DNA of 64,000 bases, taken from Paenibacillus sp. J31TS4. Its GTDB lineage: Bacteria > Bacillota > Bacilli > Paenibacillales > NBRC-103111. Location of the stretch: positions 496,001 to 560,000 of the forward strand of contig NZ_BOSI01000001.1 of assembly GCF_018403265.1 (NCBI RefSeq), written 5' to 3'. The position numbers and the translations under genes were made by a program. The number at the start of each line of letters is the position of its first letter. Position 1 is the stretch's first letter. Below the pieces are notes generated by a model. It was given only the letters and a program-made list of their open reading frames with translations, was not told the DNA's origin and made no database searches. This document shows positions 8,373 through 17,147 of this stretch, in pieces.

Positions 8373-9038
8373 TTACTGCAGCTCGACCGACCGGATGGCC
8401 GGTTCCTCCTCGATCAGCGTGAGCAGCCTTTCGTGCTTGTAGCCTCCAGGAAGCCGCAGCGTCAGATCCAGCAGCAGCTCGTCTTCCCGCTGGCCCTCCT
8501 TCTCGACCTGGAAGCTGACGACCTCAATATGGCGCTGCTCCATCAGCTCCTGCACCCGATCGAGTACCCCGGGCGACTTGTCTACACGGAGCGCGAGCTG
8601 CTCAGTCTTGGGCGAGCGCAGCCACTCGAACCGGCCGTGCAGCAACACCTGCGCGATGACGATCAGGACGGTGACGCCGGCGCCAAGCAGATACATCCCC
8701 GCTCCGATCGCCATGCCCATGCCGGCGGTGGTCCAGATTCCGGCCGCCGTTGTCAGTCCCTTGATCGTCTGCCGCTGCATGAAGATGACGCCCGCTCCGA
8801 GAAATCCGACTCCGCTCACGACCTGAGCCGCAATCCTCGACGGATCGAGCGAGATTTTGTCCACCGCCAACTGATCGTAAAAGCTGTACTTGGATAGGAT
8901 CATCATCAGAGCGCCTCCGGCCGCCACGACGAAGTGCGTGCGAATTCCGGCTTCCTTCAGCCGGTTTCTCCTCTCGTAGCCGATAATGCCTCCGCAAATG
9001 CCGGCGGCCAGCACCCGGATGAGCAGATCGAATTCCAC
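8373..9038 (-). CDS. MgtC/SapB-family membrane protein
   Basis: Inner-membrane protein of 221 residues. Four to five helices form the MgtC domain in the first 140 residues, with the family core VSGVGFLGAGVIF and the conserved motif RTHFVVAAGGALMM; an ACT-like soluble tail (about 150-221) ends in IEEEPAIRSVELQ. Members are linked to magnesium homeostasis, ATPase modulation and acid or phosphate stress. The GTG at 9038 is chosen because GGGGG lies 8 bases upstream and the protein then matches the usual length; an ATG 45 bases further out has a poorer site. Monocistronic, with a long GC-rich leader on its 5' side. Confidence 0.85.
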   Translation of the reverse strand: MEFDLLIRVLAAGICGGIIGYERRNRLKEAGIRTHFVVAAGGALMMILSKYSFYDQLAVDKISLDPSRIAAQVVSGVGFLGAGVIFMQRQTIKGLTTAAGIWTTAGMGMAIGAGMYLLGAGVTVLIVIAQVLLHGRFEWLRSPKTEQLALRVDKSPGVLDRVQELMEQRHIEVVSFQVEKEGQREDELLLDLTLRLPGGYKHERLLTLIEEEPAIRSVELQ

Positions 9039-9270
9039 TTGCGCGTCCCCCTTTTGCGGCCGCTCTCGCGGCTCTTGCTGCATAGGTTGCCAACATTGCC
9101 CAATTTCATGCGGGCTGGCACAGGAGTGCGTCCGAGGGAATCTTGGCTTCCGGCGTGCTGTGGCGCCAGGCTTCCCCAGGCCGCATCCCCTTCCTATTTA
9201 ACCAGTACGAGTACCGCTGCAACAAAGCCGTCATTCCGCCGAAATAAGCTGCCTGCCTTTCCGGCCGTTG
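9039..9270 (-). other. Long GC-rich leader region of the mgtC-like gene, no recognised element
   Basis: About 230 bp between the divergent mgtC-like and eamA-like genes. On the minus strand it has several GC-rich inverted segments (for example GCGGCCTGGGGAAGCC) that could fold. I compared it by eye with Mg (M-box), Mn (yybP-ykoY) and cobalamin riboswitch cores and did not find their conserved motifs. It may hold a structured leader or only a promoter. Confidence 0.3.
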
Positions 9271-9279
9271 TGCTATAAT
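9271..9279 (+). promoter_or_regulatory. Extended -10 promoter of the eamA-like gene
   Basis: TGCTATAAT is an extended -10 element (TGN plus perfect TATAAT). No good -35 box is seen at the usual distance, which extended -10 promoters tolerate. It lies 38 bp before the EamA start. Confidence 0.6.
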
Positions 9280-9316
9280 CGGGCTTGTTTGACTGCTGCA
9301 GCTAGAGGAGACCGAA

Positions 9317-10195
9317 ATGAAAAAAACGTATCTTGCCGATCCCGTCCTGTTATTCGTTACCTTCATCTGGGGGATCATGTTCGTCTTCATGAAGGAAGCC
9401 GTCGACATCATGCCGCCTTTCAGCCATCTCGCCATACGCTTCCTACTAGGCGCTGCGTTCATGCTGGCTGTCGCCCTGATCGCCTATCGGAGCGAGGTCC
9501 GCTTCTCGGCGGCCGAATGGAGAATCGGCTTCGTCCTCGGCTGCCTGCTGTTCGTCGGCTTCGGCTTCCAGACGATGGGCCTTCGGCTGACGACGGTCGC
9601 CAAGACCGGCTTCATCACCGGCCTCTCGGTCGTGATTGTTCCGCTGCTCGAGCGGTACTGGCTTCGCTCCCGGCTGTCCCGGATGACGGCGGCAGGCGTC
9701 GCCGTAGCCGCCGCCGGGCTGTTTCTCCTGTCCGCCGACTCCTTGACCGGCGTACAGACAGGGGACACGCTCGTCTTCGTCGGCGCGCTAGGGTTCGCCT
9801 GTCATATCGTCGTCACCGGCAGCTACGCCAAGGGAGCGGACAGCAACGCTCTCGTCGTCGTACAGCTGCTGACCGTCTCCGTCCTGAGCGCGTTCGTCTC
9901 GTTCGTACGCGAGGATTGGCTGCATGCTTACTCGCCGTCCGTCCTGCTGCAATGGCCGGTGCTCAAGGCGGTGCTCATCGGCTCGGTACTCGCCACCGCC
10001 TTCGCCTATTGGGCGCAGACGTATTTTCAGCGCTTCACGACGCCGACCCGGACCGCCGTCATCTTCGCCGCGGAGCCGATCTTTGCGGCCGGCGCCGCCT
10101 TTCTCCTGAGCGGAGAACGGCTCGGTGGCCAGGCGCTGACCGGCTGCACCCTGATGATGATCGGTATTCTGCTCACCCAGTACAAACGATCCTGA
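9317..10195 (+). CDS. EamA/DMT-family transporter
   Basis: Ten-helix membrane transporter of 292 residues built from two EamA repeats (about 8-140 and 150-290). Family features include the N-terminal FVTFIWGIMFVFMKEAV and the second-repeat signature AYWAQTYFQRFTTPTRTAVIF, followed by EPIFAAGAAF. Substrates of this family are metabolites such as amino acids or sugars and cannot be predicted. GAGGAG precedes the ATG by 7 bases. Convergent with the hydrolase gene, 21 bp apart, with no clear terminator between. Confidence 0.9.
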   Translation: MKKTYLADPVLLFVTFIWGIMFVFMKEAVDIMPPFSHLAIRFLLGAAFMLAVALIAYRSEVRFSAAEWRIGFVLGCLLFVGFGFQTMGLRLTTVAKTGFITGLSVVIVPLLERYWLRSRLSRMTAAGVAVAAAGLFLLSADSLTGVQTGDTLVFVGALGFACHIVVTGSYAKGADSNALVVVQLLTVSVLSAFVSFVREDWLHAYSPSVLLQWPVLKAVLIGSVLATAFAYWAQTYFQRFTTPTRTAVIFAAEPIFAAGAAFLLSGERLGGQALTGCTLMMIGILLTQYKRS

Positions 10196-10216
10196 CCGGC
10201 GGGTTCTCTCCCTGCT

Positions 10217-12169
10217 TTACGGCTTGCCCGCCTGCGGGACGAAGTCCCCGAGATCGCCGAACCGAAGCAGCCCGGGCAAGACGTACCCGAGCCGGTCGTA
10301 CGCCTCGTAATGCTGCGCCGTCACCCACTCCTCGACCGTCTCCTCTTCCTCCACCGTCTCGACTGTCGCCAGGCGGGGATCGAGAGCAGCCGCCAGTCTG
10401 GCGTACATGGCCGGACGGCCGGAGGCGAACAGACGCAGACCCTCCTGCTGCAGGAGGGGAAATCTCGTTATCGCCTCCGCCGCTCTCAGCGTATCGTAGA
10501 CACGCATCGCCGCCAGACTGTCCCCCAGCCAGATCAAATCGTCCGTCAGCTTGTGAAGAATCTCGTACCGCGCTTTGGGATCGCCGCCGTTCAGCGCGTG
10601 AGGCGTCAAAGCCCCGGTGCCCGACACATCGAGCACCGCCACCGCCCGTCCGGCTGCGCATGTCCGGCGCAGCCAGGCCATGTGAGGCTGCAGCCTGCGG
10701 GTGCCGTCTTCCCAGAGCGCAATCGTCACCGGTAGCGTCTCGCCGCGGAAGCGGATGTCCCGGAAAAGAAACGCGTGATTGAACACATCCTCCTGCGATC
10801 GCCAAATCGCATTGTAAATCTCGAAGCCGTCCGACTGCTCCTTCAGAAGGTACAGGCGCGGATTGAGCTCGCACGGGCGCCGATCCGCCATCACCTGCTC
10901 CCGCAGCCAGAGCGCCGCACGCCTCCGGCGGTCCGGCTCCGGCAGCAAATTCCGCTCTTCCCGGAATTCGGCCGCCCGGTCGGCGTTGACGTCCCGGACC
11001 GTACGGGCGTCCGGGTAGGCTGCCCGCACCTGTCCGCCGGCTGTGCACCAGAGAGCGGACGGCTCCAGCACACGCACCTGGCTCGCGTCCGGCCGCGCCT
11101 CCTCGTTCAGCAGATGCCGCGTGAAGAACTGGGCGGCCGCTTCGGCCATGCCCGGGGTATACTGATGCACCGCCTCCTCCTCGACGAGGATCAGGTCATC
11201 CGGAAAACCGAGCAGCTCCCAGAGACGAGCGGCCCGCCGCACGGAACGGCGGGTCCCTTCGATCGGAAAAAAGTCGTACTTCGCCGCCAGCACAAGAACG
11301 GGCTTCGGTGCCATTGCTAGCAGAATGTCCTCATGGTCGAAGCCGAGCGCGGACATGCCGGGCCAGATCTGCTCAGCGTCCTGCGCCCCTCCGGCCAGAA
11401 GATACGATTCCCGGCTCATGAGGAAGGTTGCGGGGGCGGCGGCGGCCAGACGCGGATCACAGATCATCAGCATGGACGCCTGCGTGCCGCCCCCCGAATT
11501 GCCCGTCACCCCGATCCGTTCCGGATCGACCTCCGGCCGGGATTGCAAATAGTCGACCGCCCGCATCGCGTCGTGCACAAAGTAGCGGGCAAGGCTGTCA
11601 CCGAGCGGCAGACACTGGGTTCCCACGTAATCATGCTCACCCGTGCACGGCCGTACGGTCGGCGCGCCGAGCGCGGGCTCATAATAACTGAGACGCTCCC
11701 CCTGGCCGATCGGGTCGATGGCGAGCACTACGAGACCCGCCCGAACGAGCACCTGGCACACCGTCTGGTATTCCGGGTGATGCTTCGCGAGCTCATGATG
11801 GCCGCACAAGAAAAGCACCGCGCCGCGGCGGCCCTCGTTTCCTTCAGGCACATACAGATTGCCCGTCACATATTCGCGCGGCCGCGACTGAAAGACGAGC
11901 TTCTCGATCCGAAACCCGTCCATCGGAACGATGCCCGTCACCTCCGCTTGAAGCGGTGAGGAGCTGTCCGGCAGGCTGCCGACATTCTGGGTCCATTTGG
12001 TGCGCATATACGCCTGCCTCTCCTCCAGCTCCCTACGATCCCGGATGGCGTCGCGCGCCCGGTCGCCCTCCGCAAACGCCTCCAGAGAACGCCGATAAAC
12101 ATGCCGCTTGAGCTGCTCGCGGACGTCGTACAAAGTCAGTTTATAGGTTTCCAGACTGCGAATCCCCAT
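10217..12169 (-). CDS. Large alpha/beta hydrolase, acetyl-xylan-esterase-like
   Basis: Putative carbohydrate or ester hydrolase of 650 residues. The catalytic alpha/beta domain spans about 75-355, with nucleophile Ser225 in GNSGGG, probable acid Asp299 (AAKYDFFP) and His335 (EAVHQY); the oxyanion loop is near LCGHHELAKHH. The remaining ~290 residues form a second, weaker alpha/beta-like region with no clear triad, perhaps a duplicated, inactive domain. There is no signal peptide, so it acts in the cytoplasm. It has its own promoter and a cre-like site, which fits a role in plant-polysaccharide use. Exact substrate unknown. Confidence 0.8.
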   Translation of the reverse strand: MGIRSLETYKLTLYDVREQLKRHVYRRSLEAFAEGDRARDAIRDRRELEERQAYMRTKWTQNVGSLPDSSSPLQAEVTGIVPMDGFRIEKLVFQSRPREYVTGNLYVPEGNEGRRGAVLFLCGHHELAKHHPEYQTVCQVLVRAGLVVLAIDPIGQGERLSYYEPALGAPTVRPCTGEHDYVGTQCLPLGDSLARYFVHDAMRAVDYLQSRPEVDPERIGVTGNSGGGTQASMLMICDPRLAAAAPATFLMSRESYLLAGGAQDAEQIWPGMSALGFDHEDILLAMAPKPVLVLAAKYDFFPIEGTRRSVRRAARLWELLGFPDDLILVEEEAVHQYTPGMAEAAAQFFTRHLLNEEARPDASQVRVLEPSALWCTAGGQVRAAYPDARTVRDVNADRAAEFREERNLLPEPDRRRRAALWLREQVMADRRPCELNPRLYLLKEQSDGFEIYNAIWRSQEDVFNHAFLFRDIRFRGETLPVTIALWEDGTRRLQPHMAWLRRTCAAGRAVAVLDVSGTGALTPHALNGGDPKARYEILHKLTDDLIWLGDSLAAMRVYDTLRAAEAITRFPLLQQEGLRLFASGRPAMYARLAAALDPRLATVETVEEEETVEEWVTAQHYEAYDRLGYVLPGLLRFGDLGDFVPQAGKP

Positions 12170-12243
12170 CCCTCACCCTCCCTGCTCGTCCTCTCGTGCC
12201 ATTGCCGCATTCGTAAGACCTTCCGGCCGCAACGTCCGGTCCT

Positions 12244-12257
12244 CGAATGCGCTTACA
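12244..12257. promoter_or_regulatory. cre-like site just downstream of the esterase promoter
   Basis: On the minus strand TGTAAGCGCATTCG matches TGNAANCGNWNNCA except for the last base. It lies 7-20 bases downstream of the -10, over the inferred transcription start, so CcpA binding would block initiation. Confidence 0.45.
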
Positions 12258-12263
12258 GCCTGC

Positions 12264-12293
12264 ATCGTACCGCATTTCTCTCGCTTCTACCAA
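12264..12293 (-). promoter_or_regulatory. Promoter of the alpha/beta hydrolase gene
   Basis: Minus-strand TTGGTA (12293-12288), an 18-bp spacer and TACGAT (12269-12264). Both hexamers match sigma-A consensus at four to five positions. The start codon is about 95 bp downstream. Confidence 0.6.
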
Positions 12294-12401
12294 ACGGATT
12301 TTGTGAATTTAGGAAGGAAAATTAACATTTCTTGCGGGAACGGCTAGCCCCGAAGGCGGCCGGCATCGCCTGCCACCGTCGAATGCCTTAAGGGGAGCAT
12401 G

Positions 12402-12767
12402 TTAATAGATCTTCTTCAGCAGCTCCATTACTTCTTCTAGGGTAAGACCGAACGATTTGTAGTAGGAAATGTCTCTTTCCATTTGCTTCAACACCATCTC
12501 ATTGCGCAAATGCAGCATCTCCCCCGGTGAAAACTCGGCGACAAAGCATCCCTTGCCGGTCACGGTATTGATCAGGCCGCATCGTTCGAGTTCTTCCCAA
12601 GCTTTCTTGACGGTAATGATACTGACACGAAGCTCTTGGGCCGCCTGCCGAATGGGCGGCAACACATAACCGCTCCCCAGCTCGCCCTTGAGAATTTGGG
12701 CGCTGATCTGTTCGAATAGCTGCTGGTAGATCGGTTTTTCCGATGTGCTCGAGATCGATACGTTCAT
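12402..12767 (-). CDS. GntR-family regulator, YtrA type
   Basis: Small transcriptional regulator of 121 residues: a winged helix (residues 8-78, with LPPIRQAAQELRVSIITVKKAW as the recognition region) and a short dimerising tail of about 45 residues, the hallmark of the YtrA subfamily. YtrA regulators repress neighbouring ABC-2 transporter genes. Its ATG overlaps the permease stop (ATGA) and it is last in the three-gene operon, a slightly unusual order because YtrA is often first. The inverted repeat upstream of the operon is its likely operator. Confidence 0.9.
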   Translation of the reverse strand: MNVSISSTSEKPIYQQLFEQISAQILKGELGSGYVLPPIRQAAQELRVSIITVKKAWEELERCGLINTVTGKGCFVAEFSPGEMLHLRNEMVLKQMERDISYYKSFGLTLEEVMELLKKIY

Positions 12768-13426
12768 AGAAGTTCCACTTTGAGGAATCGTTTCAACGCT
12801 ACCCGGTACGCAATCAGGGTGAATGCCGCAAAGATTGCGATTCCTGCGATCAGGATGCCGGCGTGGAAAGCCCTATGGTCAGCGGCGGTAACATTGAAGA
12901 TGTCGAACATGGACGTAATCTGGATTCCCATCCATTGGACGACTCCGGCAAAAAGCATAGCGGCTATTGTCGCAAAAGCCACCGCTCTACCGAATTTGTA
13001 CGCCGTTTTGTAGTACATGGGGAAAAAGATGATGTTGAAGATCGCCAGCATGGCCATACAGAGTCCCCAGAAACCCATGGTTGGGGCGAAGAAATAGTAG
13101 GTTATGTTCAGGTTCGAGTAGAGAAGTTGATTGAGCAGACCGAAGAGGATGGCAAAGCCGATGTGCAGGAGCTCCAGAATGACAATAACGGATATTCTTG
13201 CTTTCACCATATCTTTCTTGATTACGGGCAGCATCGTAGTAAACATCATGTCGTTTTGCGATCGAAAATTGCCAAACAGGTTCGGGACTGTGATCCAGAA
13301 AAAATACATAGGGACAAGAAAATAGATCCAGCTTGGAATGAGCATCAACATGCCAAACAAAACAGGAGATATGAAAAACATCGGATGAATGCCTAACTTT
13401 ATATCCTTCATGACCAAGTTATACAT
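12764..13426 (-). CDS. ABC-2 type membrane permease
   Basis: Integral membrane protein of 220 residues with six predicted helices (for example ISPVLFGMLMLIPSWIYF near the N-terminus and HAGILIAGIAIFAAFTLIAYR near the C-terminus). It is the membrane partner of the ATPase gene, which it overlaps by 8 bp. The ATG at 13426 is chosen because GAAGGAG lies 7 bases upstream; the frame extends 7 codons further without a ribosome site. Such YtrA-linked exporters often respond to cell-wall-active peptides; the substrate here is unknown. Confidence 0.85.
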   Translation of the reverse strand: MYNLVMKDIKLGIHPMFFISPVLFGMLMLIPSWIYFLVPMYFFWITVPNLFGNFRSQNDMMFTTMLPVIKKDMVKARISVIVILELLHIGFAILFGLLNQLLYSNLNITYYFFAPTMGFWGLCMAMLAIFNIIFFPMYYKTAYKFGRAVAFATIAAMLFAGVVQWMGIQITSMFDIFNVTAADHRAFHAGILIAGIAIFAAFTLIAYRVALKRFLKVELL

Positions 13427-14273
13427 ACGCGGGCTCCTTCTTCGCAAAATAGATCATGATTTCCTCAAGACTTGGCGTGGCTGCTTTGATGCTGGATGAG
13501 GGATCGAAGTCTCTAGCTCGGATCAATCCCGTAAAGCCGAACGAATTGACTTTGTAAGAAATCATCCGATCTTTCACCTCGCTCAGTTGGCTCTCGTCAC
13601 CGTTCAGCAAGCGATAGGATTCCTTGAACTCTTCTTTCTCGGCGCTCTTAACGATTTGGCCGTCCGCGATAAACGTAATAAAATCCGCGCACTTTTCCAA
13701 GTCGGAGGTAATATGGGTCGAGAAAAGGATGCTGATCTCGCCGCCCGCGACAAGCTCTTGAAAAAGATCCAGAAGATCGTCTCTCGCCACCGGATCGAGC
13801 CCGCTTGTCGGTTCGTCGAGAATGAGGAGCTTTGCGCCATGGGATAAAGCAAGAGCCAGACTGTACTTGACCTTCATGCCCGTCGACAATTCGGCGATTT
13901 TTTTGGTTTCGTCCAATTTGAATCTGCTCAGGTAGCTGCGATAGACCGCATCGTCCCAATGGGTGTAGAACTTCTTGATCGCATCGGTCAACGTTCTGAT
14001 TCGGCTTCGCGTATAGAACTCGATGCCGCCAAATGCGCACCCAATCTCTTGTTTCAACTCGATTTCGTGCTCGGCCATGTTCTTGCCCAGAATATGGACT
14101 TCGCCGCCTTCCGTATGAATCATATTCATGATTGATTTGATGGTGGTGGTTTTCCCCGCGCCATTGGCGCCGATAAAGCCCATAATATATCCCTGTTCCA
14201 GCTGGAACGATACGTTCCTTAACTGAAAATTGGGATACTGCTTACTTAAGTTTCGAACGTCTAAGGCCAGCAT
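13419..14273 (-). CDS. ABC transporter ATP-binding protein (ABC-2 exporter)
   Basis: Cytoplasmic ATPase of 284 residues. Walker A is GANGAGKTTT, the signature is LSTGMKVKYSLALA (a degenerate LSGGQ), Walker B is LLILDEPTSGLDP and the switch His lies in FSTHI. A C-terminal extension of about 70 residues is typical of EcsA/YtrB-like proteins. The ATG at 14273 follows GAGGAGG at 6 bases; the open frame extends to 14372 but would run through the promoter and operator. First gene of the cassette. Confidence 0.92.
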   Translation of the reverse strand: MLALDVRNLSKQYPNFQLRNVSFQLEQGYIMGFIGANGAGKTTTIKSIMNMIHTEGGEVHILGKNMAEHEIELKQEIGCAFGGIEFYTRSRIRTLTDAIKKFYTHWDDAVYRSYLSRFKLDETKKIAELSTGMKVKYSLALALSHGAKLLILDEPTSGLDPVARDDLLDLFQELVAGGEISILFSTHITSDLEKCADFITFIADGQIVKSAEKEEFKESYRLLNGDESQLSEVKDRMISYKVNSFGFTGLIRARDFDPSSSIKAATPSLEEIMIYFAKKEPAYV

Positions 14274-14290
14274 ATCGTGCCTCCTCGCCA

Positions 14291-14319
14291 ATATTGTGTA
14301 TATCGTGTATGTACAATAT
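14291..14319. promoter_or_regulatory. Inverted repeat upstream of the YtrA-type ABC operon
   Basis: The arms ATATTGT and ACAATAT enclose 15 bases with further partial symmetry (TAT/ATA). The repeat sits 18-46 bp upstream of the ATPase start, in the AT-rich promoter zone of this operon. It is the best candidate operator for the GntR protein encoded in the same operon. Confidence 0.5.
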
Positions 14320-14446
14320 AACATCACTAATCTTAGGAAGTCAATTATTTCCTTTTCCACCATACCGCCCATTTTTCTGTCACCAATATAGCCCGTACCC
14401 TCTCTTCAAACTTTTAGCTCCGTCCCTCTCGCTTCGGCCAGCAGCT

Positions 14447-14500
14447 TTCAGCCCGCATTCAGCTTACGTTCATCTTGTTTTCAGCTGCTCCGGCGATAAT
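14447..14500 (+). promoter_or_regulatory. Four 11-bp direct repeats and -10 of the two-component operon
   Basis: TTCA recurs at 14447, 14458, 14469 and 14480, exactly 11 bp apart, within TTCAGC, TTCAGC, TTCATC and TTCAGC. A -10 element GATAAT lies at 14495-14500 and the -35 zone is covered by the repeats. Direct repeats with one-turn spacing are typical OmpR/PhoB-type sites, so this is probably an autoregulatory site. A closely related element lies at 17401-17437. Confidence 0.65.
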
Positions 14501-14590
14501 GAATGTCAACGAATGTTCCCGAAGCGGCCTTCCCGGCGGCAGGAGGCTGGACCGCATTTTGATATATTATCGTGTCATGGAGGCGTCGCT

Positions 14591-15274
14591 ATGAATCAGA
14601 TGAAGGGTATCAAAATCCTGCTCGTCGACGACGAGCCTAACATTCTTCAATTTCTGGAGCTCGGGCTTCAAAACGAGGGGTTCGAGGTTTTCACGGCGGC
14701 CGACGGCCTGAGTGCCGTGACGCTGGCTCAGCAGGTCCATCCCCATCTCGTGGTGCTGGACGTCATGATGCCCGGCATGGACGGGTTCGAGGTATGCCGG
14801 ATGCTCAAGAAAACGGAGAACGCGGCTATCATCATGCTGACGGCCAAAGAAGAGGTCGACGACCGCGTCAAGGGACTGACGCTGGGCGCCGACGATTACA
14901 TGGTGAAGCCGTTCAGCTTTGCCGAGCTGCTTGCCCGCATTCAGGCCCGAATCCGCAACCAGTTTCCTCTTCTATTAGGAGAGCTCGCGGCGGGCCCATT
15001 CCGCGTCGAGGACCGGAGACGGGAGATCCGGTACGACGGCGAGCCGCTCACCCTGTCGCCTACCGAGTATGAGCTGCTCAAGTTCCTTATTGTGAACCGG
15101 GGGCTTGTGCTAAGCAAAAGCACAATTCTGGAAAAGGTGTGGGGCTACGATTTTGGAGGCGAGGAAAACATCGTCGAGGTCTACATCCGCTCGCTGCGGG
15201 ACAAGCTCGGCGACCGCGAGCACCGGCTGATCCGCACGATCCGGGGAGCCGGCTACCGGCTGGATCTGTCATGA
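14591..15274 (+). CDS. OmpR/PhoB-family response regulator
   Basis: Two-component transcription factor of 227 residues. The receiver domain spans 1-120 with DDE at 13-15, phospho-acceptor Asp57 (LVVLDVMMPGMDG) and Lys near 108 (MVKPF). A winged-helix DNA-binding domain follows (about 130-227), with LTLSPTEYELLKFLIVN and the recognition-helix region VEVYIRSLRDKL. The ATG at 14591 is fixed by GGAGG seven bases upstream. The stop overlaps the kinase ATG. The 11-bp repeats upstream fit self-regulation. Confidence 0.93.
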   Translation: MNQMKGIKILLVDDEPNILQFLELGLQNEGFEVFTAADGLSAVTLAQQVHPHLVVLDVMMPGMDGFEVCRMLKKTENAAIIMLTAKEEVDDRVKGLTLGADDYMVKPFSFAELLARIQARIRNQFPLLLGELAAGPFRVEDRRREIRYDGEPLTLSPTEYELLKFLIVNRGLVLSKSTILEKVWGYDFGGEENIVEVYIRSLRDKLGDREHRLIRTIRGAGYRLDLS

Positions 15275-16770
15275 TCCGGCGTGCGTTCGGCCGTCTGCGG
15301 CGGGCCCTCGTCCCCCGCTCGCTCCGGTATCAGCTGGTGGCGAGCTCGTTTCTCATCCTTGCCGGTCTGCTGCTCTTGATCGGCGTGTTTCAGTTCGTGC
15401 TTATGCAGCAGTTTCTGTACAAGAACAAGGCATCCACCATCCAGAGCCAGATACGGTCGGTACCCGCCGAGCTCTGGCTCGGCGCCGGCGGGTTCCCGAT
15501 GCGCTCCAAGGAGGATCCGATGCAGACGTTCTCCGACGCGGCCGTTTCCTACCGGACTCCCGACGGAACGCTTCTGCACATTGCCCAAGGACCACATGCC
15601 GGCACGGCACCTGAGCTGCCGGAGGCTCTCTACAGGGAAGCGCTTCGCCAGCAGGCAAGCAAGGAGCCGTTTTACCGTCTCGTGAAAAACGAGGAAGGCG
15701 AGAAGCTGCTGGTCGTCCTGCAGGCGGTCGGCCAGAGAGGACGCGGAACAGGCATTGTGCAGATCAGCGCAAGCACCGCGCAAATGCGGGACGTGCTGGT
15801 GCGGCAGCTCGTCATCTTCCTGTCTCTTTCGACCGCCGCTCTGCTGATCGGGCTCCTCTCGCTCATCCCGCTGCTGCGGCGGACGCTTGACCCGCTGTCG
15901 CGGATCGTGGACTCGGTCGAGCAGATCAACTCGCGCAGCCTGAACGAGCGTTTGCCGACACGGCAGGGCCAGCTCGAGATCGACCGGCTGGCGGTCTCGT
16001 TCAACGGCATGATGGGCCGGCTGGAGTCGTCGTTCGAGGCTGAGCGGGAAGCCAAGGAGCAGATGCGCCGCTTCGTTGCGGACGCTTCGCACGAGCTCCG
16101 CACACCGCTCACGTCCATCCACGGCTTTCTTGAGGTGCTGCTTCGCGGTGCGGCCCAGGCACCGGAACAGCTGGACCGGGCTTTGAAGAGCATGTATGCG
16201 GAATCCGGCCGCATCAACAAGCTCGTCCACGATCTGCTCATGCTGGCCCGTCTGGACCAGACCCCCTCGATGAAGGTGGAAGCCGGGTCGCTCGCCGGCG
16301 TTCTGGAGGAGATGGAGCCTCAGCTGAAGCTCCTCGCCGGCAGCCGCGAGGTCGTGCTGGAGCCGGACAGCGGCAGGGTGACGCAGTTCGACGCGGACAA
16401 GATCAAACAGGTTATTCTCAACCTGTTCCACAATGCGGTCCAATACACCGACCCGGCGCACGGCAGCATCCGAGTGGCGCTCGCCGACGGTCTGGAAGGA
16501 GGAGTTGTTCTCACCGTCGGCGACAATGGGCCGGGGATCCCGCCCGAGCATCTCCCCCGCATTCTCGACCGCTTCTACCGGATTGACGCCTCGCGTGCGC
16601 GCAGGCATGGAGGGGCCGGACTCGGCTTGTCGATTACGAAGGCCATCGTCGAGCTGCACGGCGGCTCGCTGGAGGTGGAGAGCGTTCCGGGCGAAGGCAC
16701 GACCTTTCGGGTTCTTCTCCCTGCCGTCCCGCCCCGGCGGGAGGAGCAGCCTCCTGCTCCGCTCGCTTGA
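15271..16770 (+). CDS. HAMP-domain sensor histidine kinase
   Basis: Membrane sensor kinase of 499 residues, partner of the preceding regulator (ATGA overlap). Helix 1 is about residues 23-46 and helix 2 about 178-201; the extracellular part between them is around 130 residues. HAMP spans 202-255, and HisKA has the phospho-acceptor His274 in DASHELRTPLTSIHGF. The HATPase domain shows NLFHNAVQYTDP (N box), GDNGPGIPPEHL (G1) and GGAGLGLSI (G2). The domain order resembles PhoR/ArlS-type sensors. The stimulus is unknown. Confidence 0.93.
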   Translation: MIRRAFGRLRRALVPRSLRYQLVASSFLILAGLLLLIGVFQFVLMQQFLYKNKASTIQSQIRSVPAELWLGAGGFPMRSKEDPMQTFSDAAVSYRTPDGTLLHIAQGPHAGTAPELPEALYREALRQQASKEPFYRLVKNEEGEKLLVVLQAVGQRGRGTGIVQISASTAQMRDVLVRQLVIFLSLSTAALLIGLLSLIPLLRRTLDPLSRIVDSVEQINSRSLNERLPTRQGQLEIDRLAVSFNGMMGRLESSFEAEREAKEQMRRFVADASHELRTPLTSIHGFLEVLLRGAAQAPEQLDRALKSMYAESGRINKLVHDLLMLARLDQTPSMKVEAGSLAGVLEEMEPQLKLLAGSREVVLEPDSGRVTQFDADKIKQVILNLFHNAVQYTDPAHGSIRVALADGLEGGVVLTVGDNGPGIPPEHLPRILDRFYRIDASRARRHGGAGLGLSITKAIVELHGGSLEVESVPGEGTTFRVLLPAVPPRREEQPPAPLA

Positions 16771-16804
16771 ACGGCAAGCTCGTAACGAGACGGGCAGATA
16801 CAGC

Positions 16805-16835
16805 AAAAAGGCGTCCTCCAGGGGACGCCTTTTTT
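16805..16835. terminator. Bidirectional intrinsic terminator
   Basis: AAAAAGGCGTCC and GGACGCCTTTTT form a perfect stem around a 6-base loop, with T runs on both strands. It serves the kinase operon on the plus strand and probably the small minus-strand gene at 16893-17147. Confidence 0.85.
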
Positions 16836-16892
16836 GCTGCCGGCTGCTTCGCGCCGGACGCTGATATTATGCATATGGGCCGTTTCGTTCGC

Positions 16893-17147
16893 TTAAGGCT
16901 TGGTTACCGGCTCTTGATTCGGACGGGCTGCAGACCCGGTGCCCGCTGCCGTGGACGGCTTCTTGTCCGCGCTTTCCGCCTCGGCTGTCTTGGCCGCTCC
17001 TGGTCCCTGCAGCTGCTTCGTTTGGACGGTGTCAGGCTTGTCCCCTGTTTCGCCCCAACCAAAATCGGAGGCCAGATTCCAGCTTAGCCCGAGCACGCCG
17101 ATCAGAGGCAGGAGGAGGAACGGATTTCTTCGTCTGGATGTATGCAA
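16893..17147 (-). CDS. Small membrane-anchored protein, unknown function
   Basis: Not recognised. About 84 residues: a short basic N-terminus (HTSRRRN), one hydrophobic helix (PFLLLPLIGVLGLSWNLA), then a hydrophilic region rich in Ala, Lys, Thr and Pro ending EPVTKP, predicted to lie outside the membrane. A TTG start at 17147 is chosen because AGGAGG lies 9 bases upstream; the frame also has a GTG at 17168, but that would include the ribosome site itself. It is convergent with the two-component operon and shares its 11-bp repeat element, so it may be a target of that system. Confidence 0.6.
   Translation of the reverse strand: MHTSRRRNPFLLLPLIGVLGLSWNLASDFGWGETGDKPDTVQTKQLQGPGAAKTAEAESADKKPSTAAGTGSAARPNQEPVTKP

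Noticed and set aside
9039-9270. M-box magnesium or yybP-ykoY manganese riboswitch
   Set aside because: I could not find the conserved core motifs of either family by eye.
9268-10782. 504-codon plus-strand frame over the eamA and hydrolase genes
   Set aside because: It spans two convergent real genes in the wrong frame and has Arg/Pro-rich low-complexity content.
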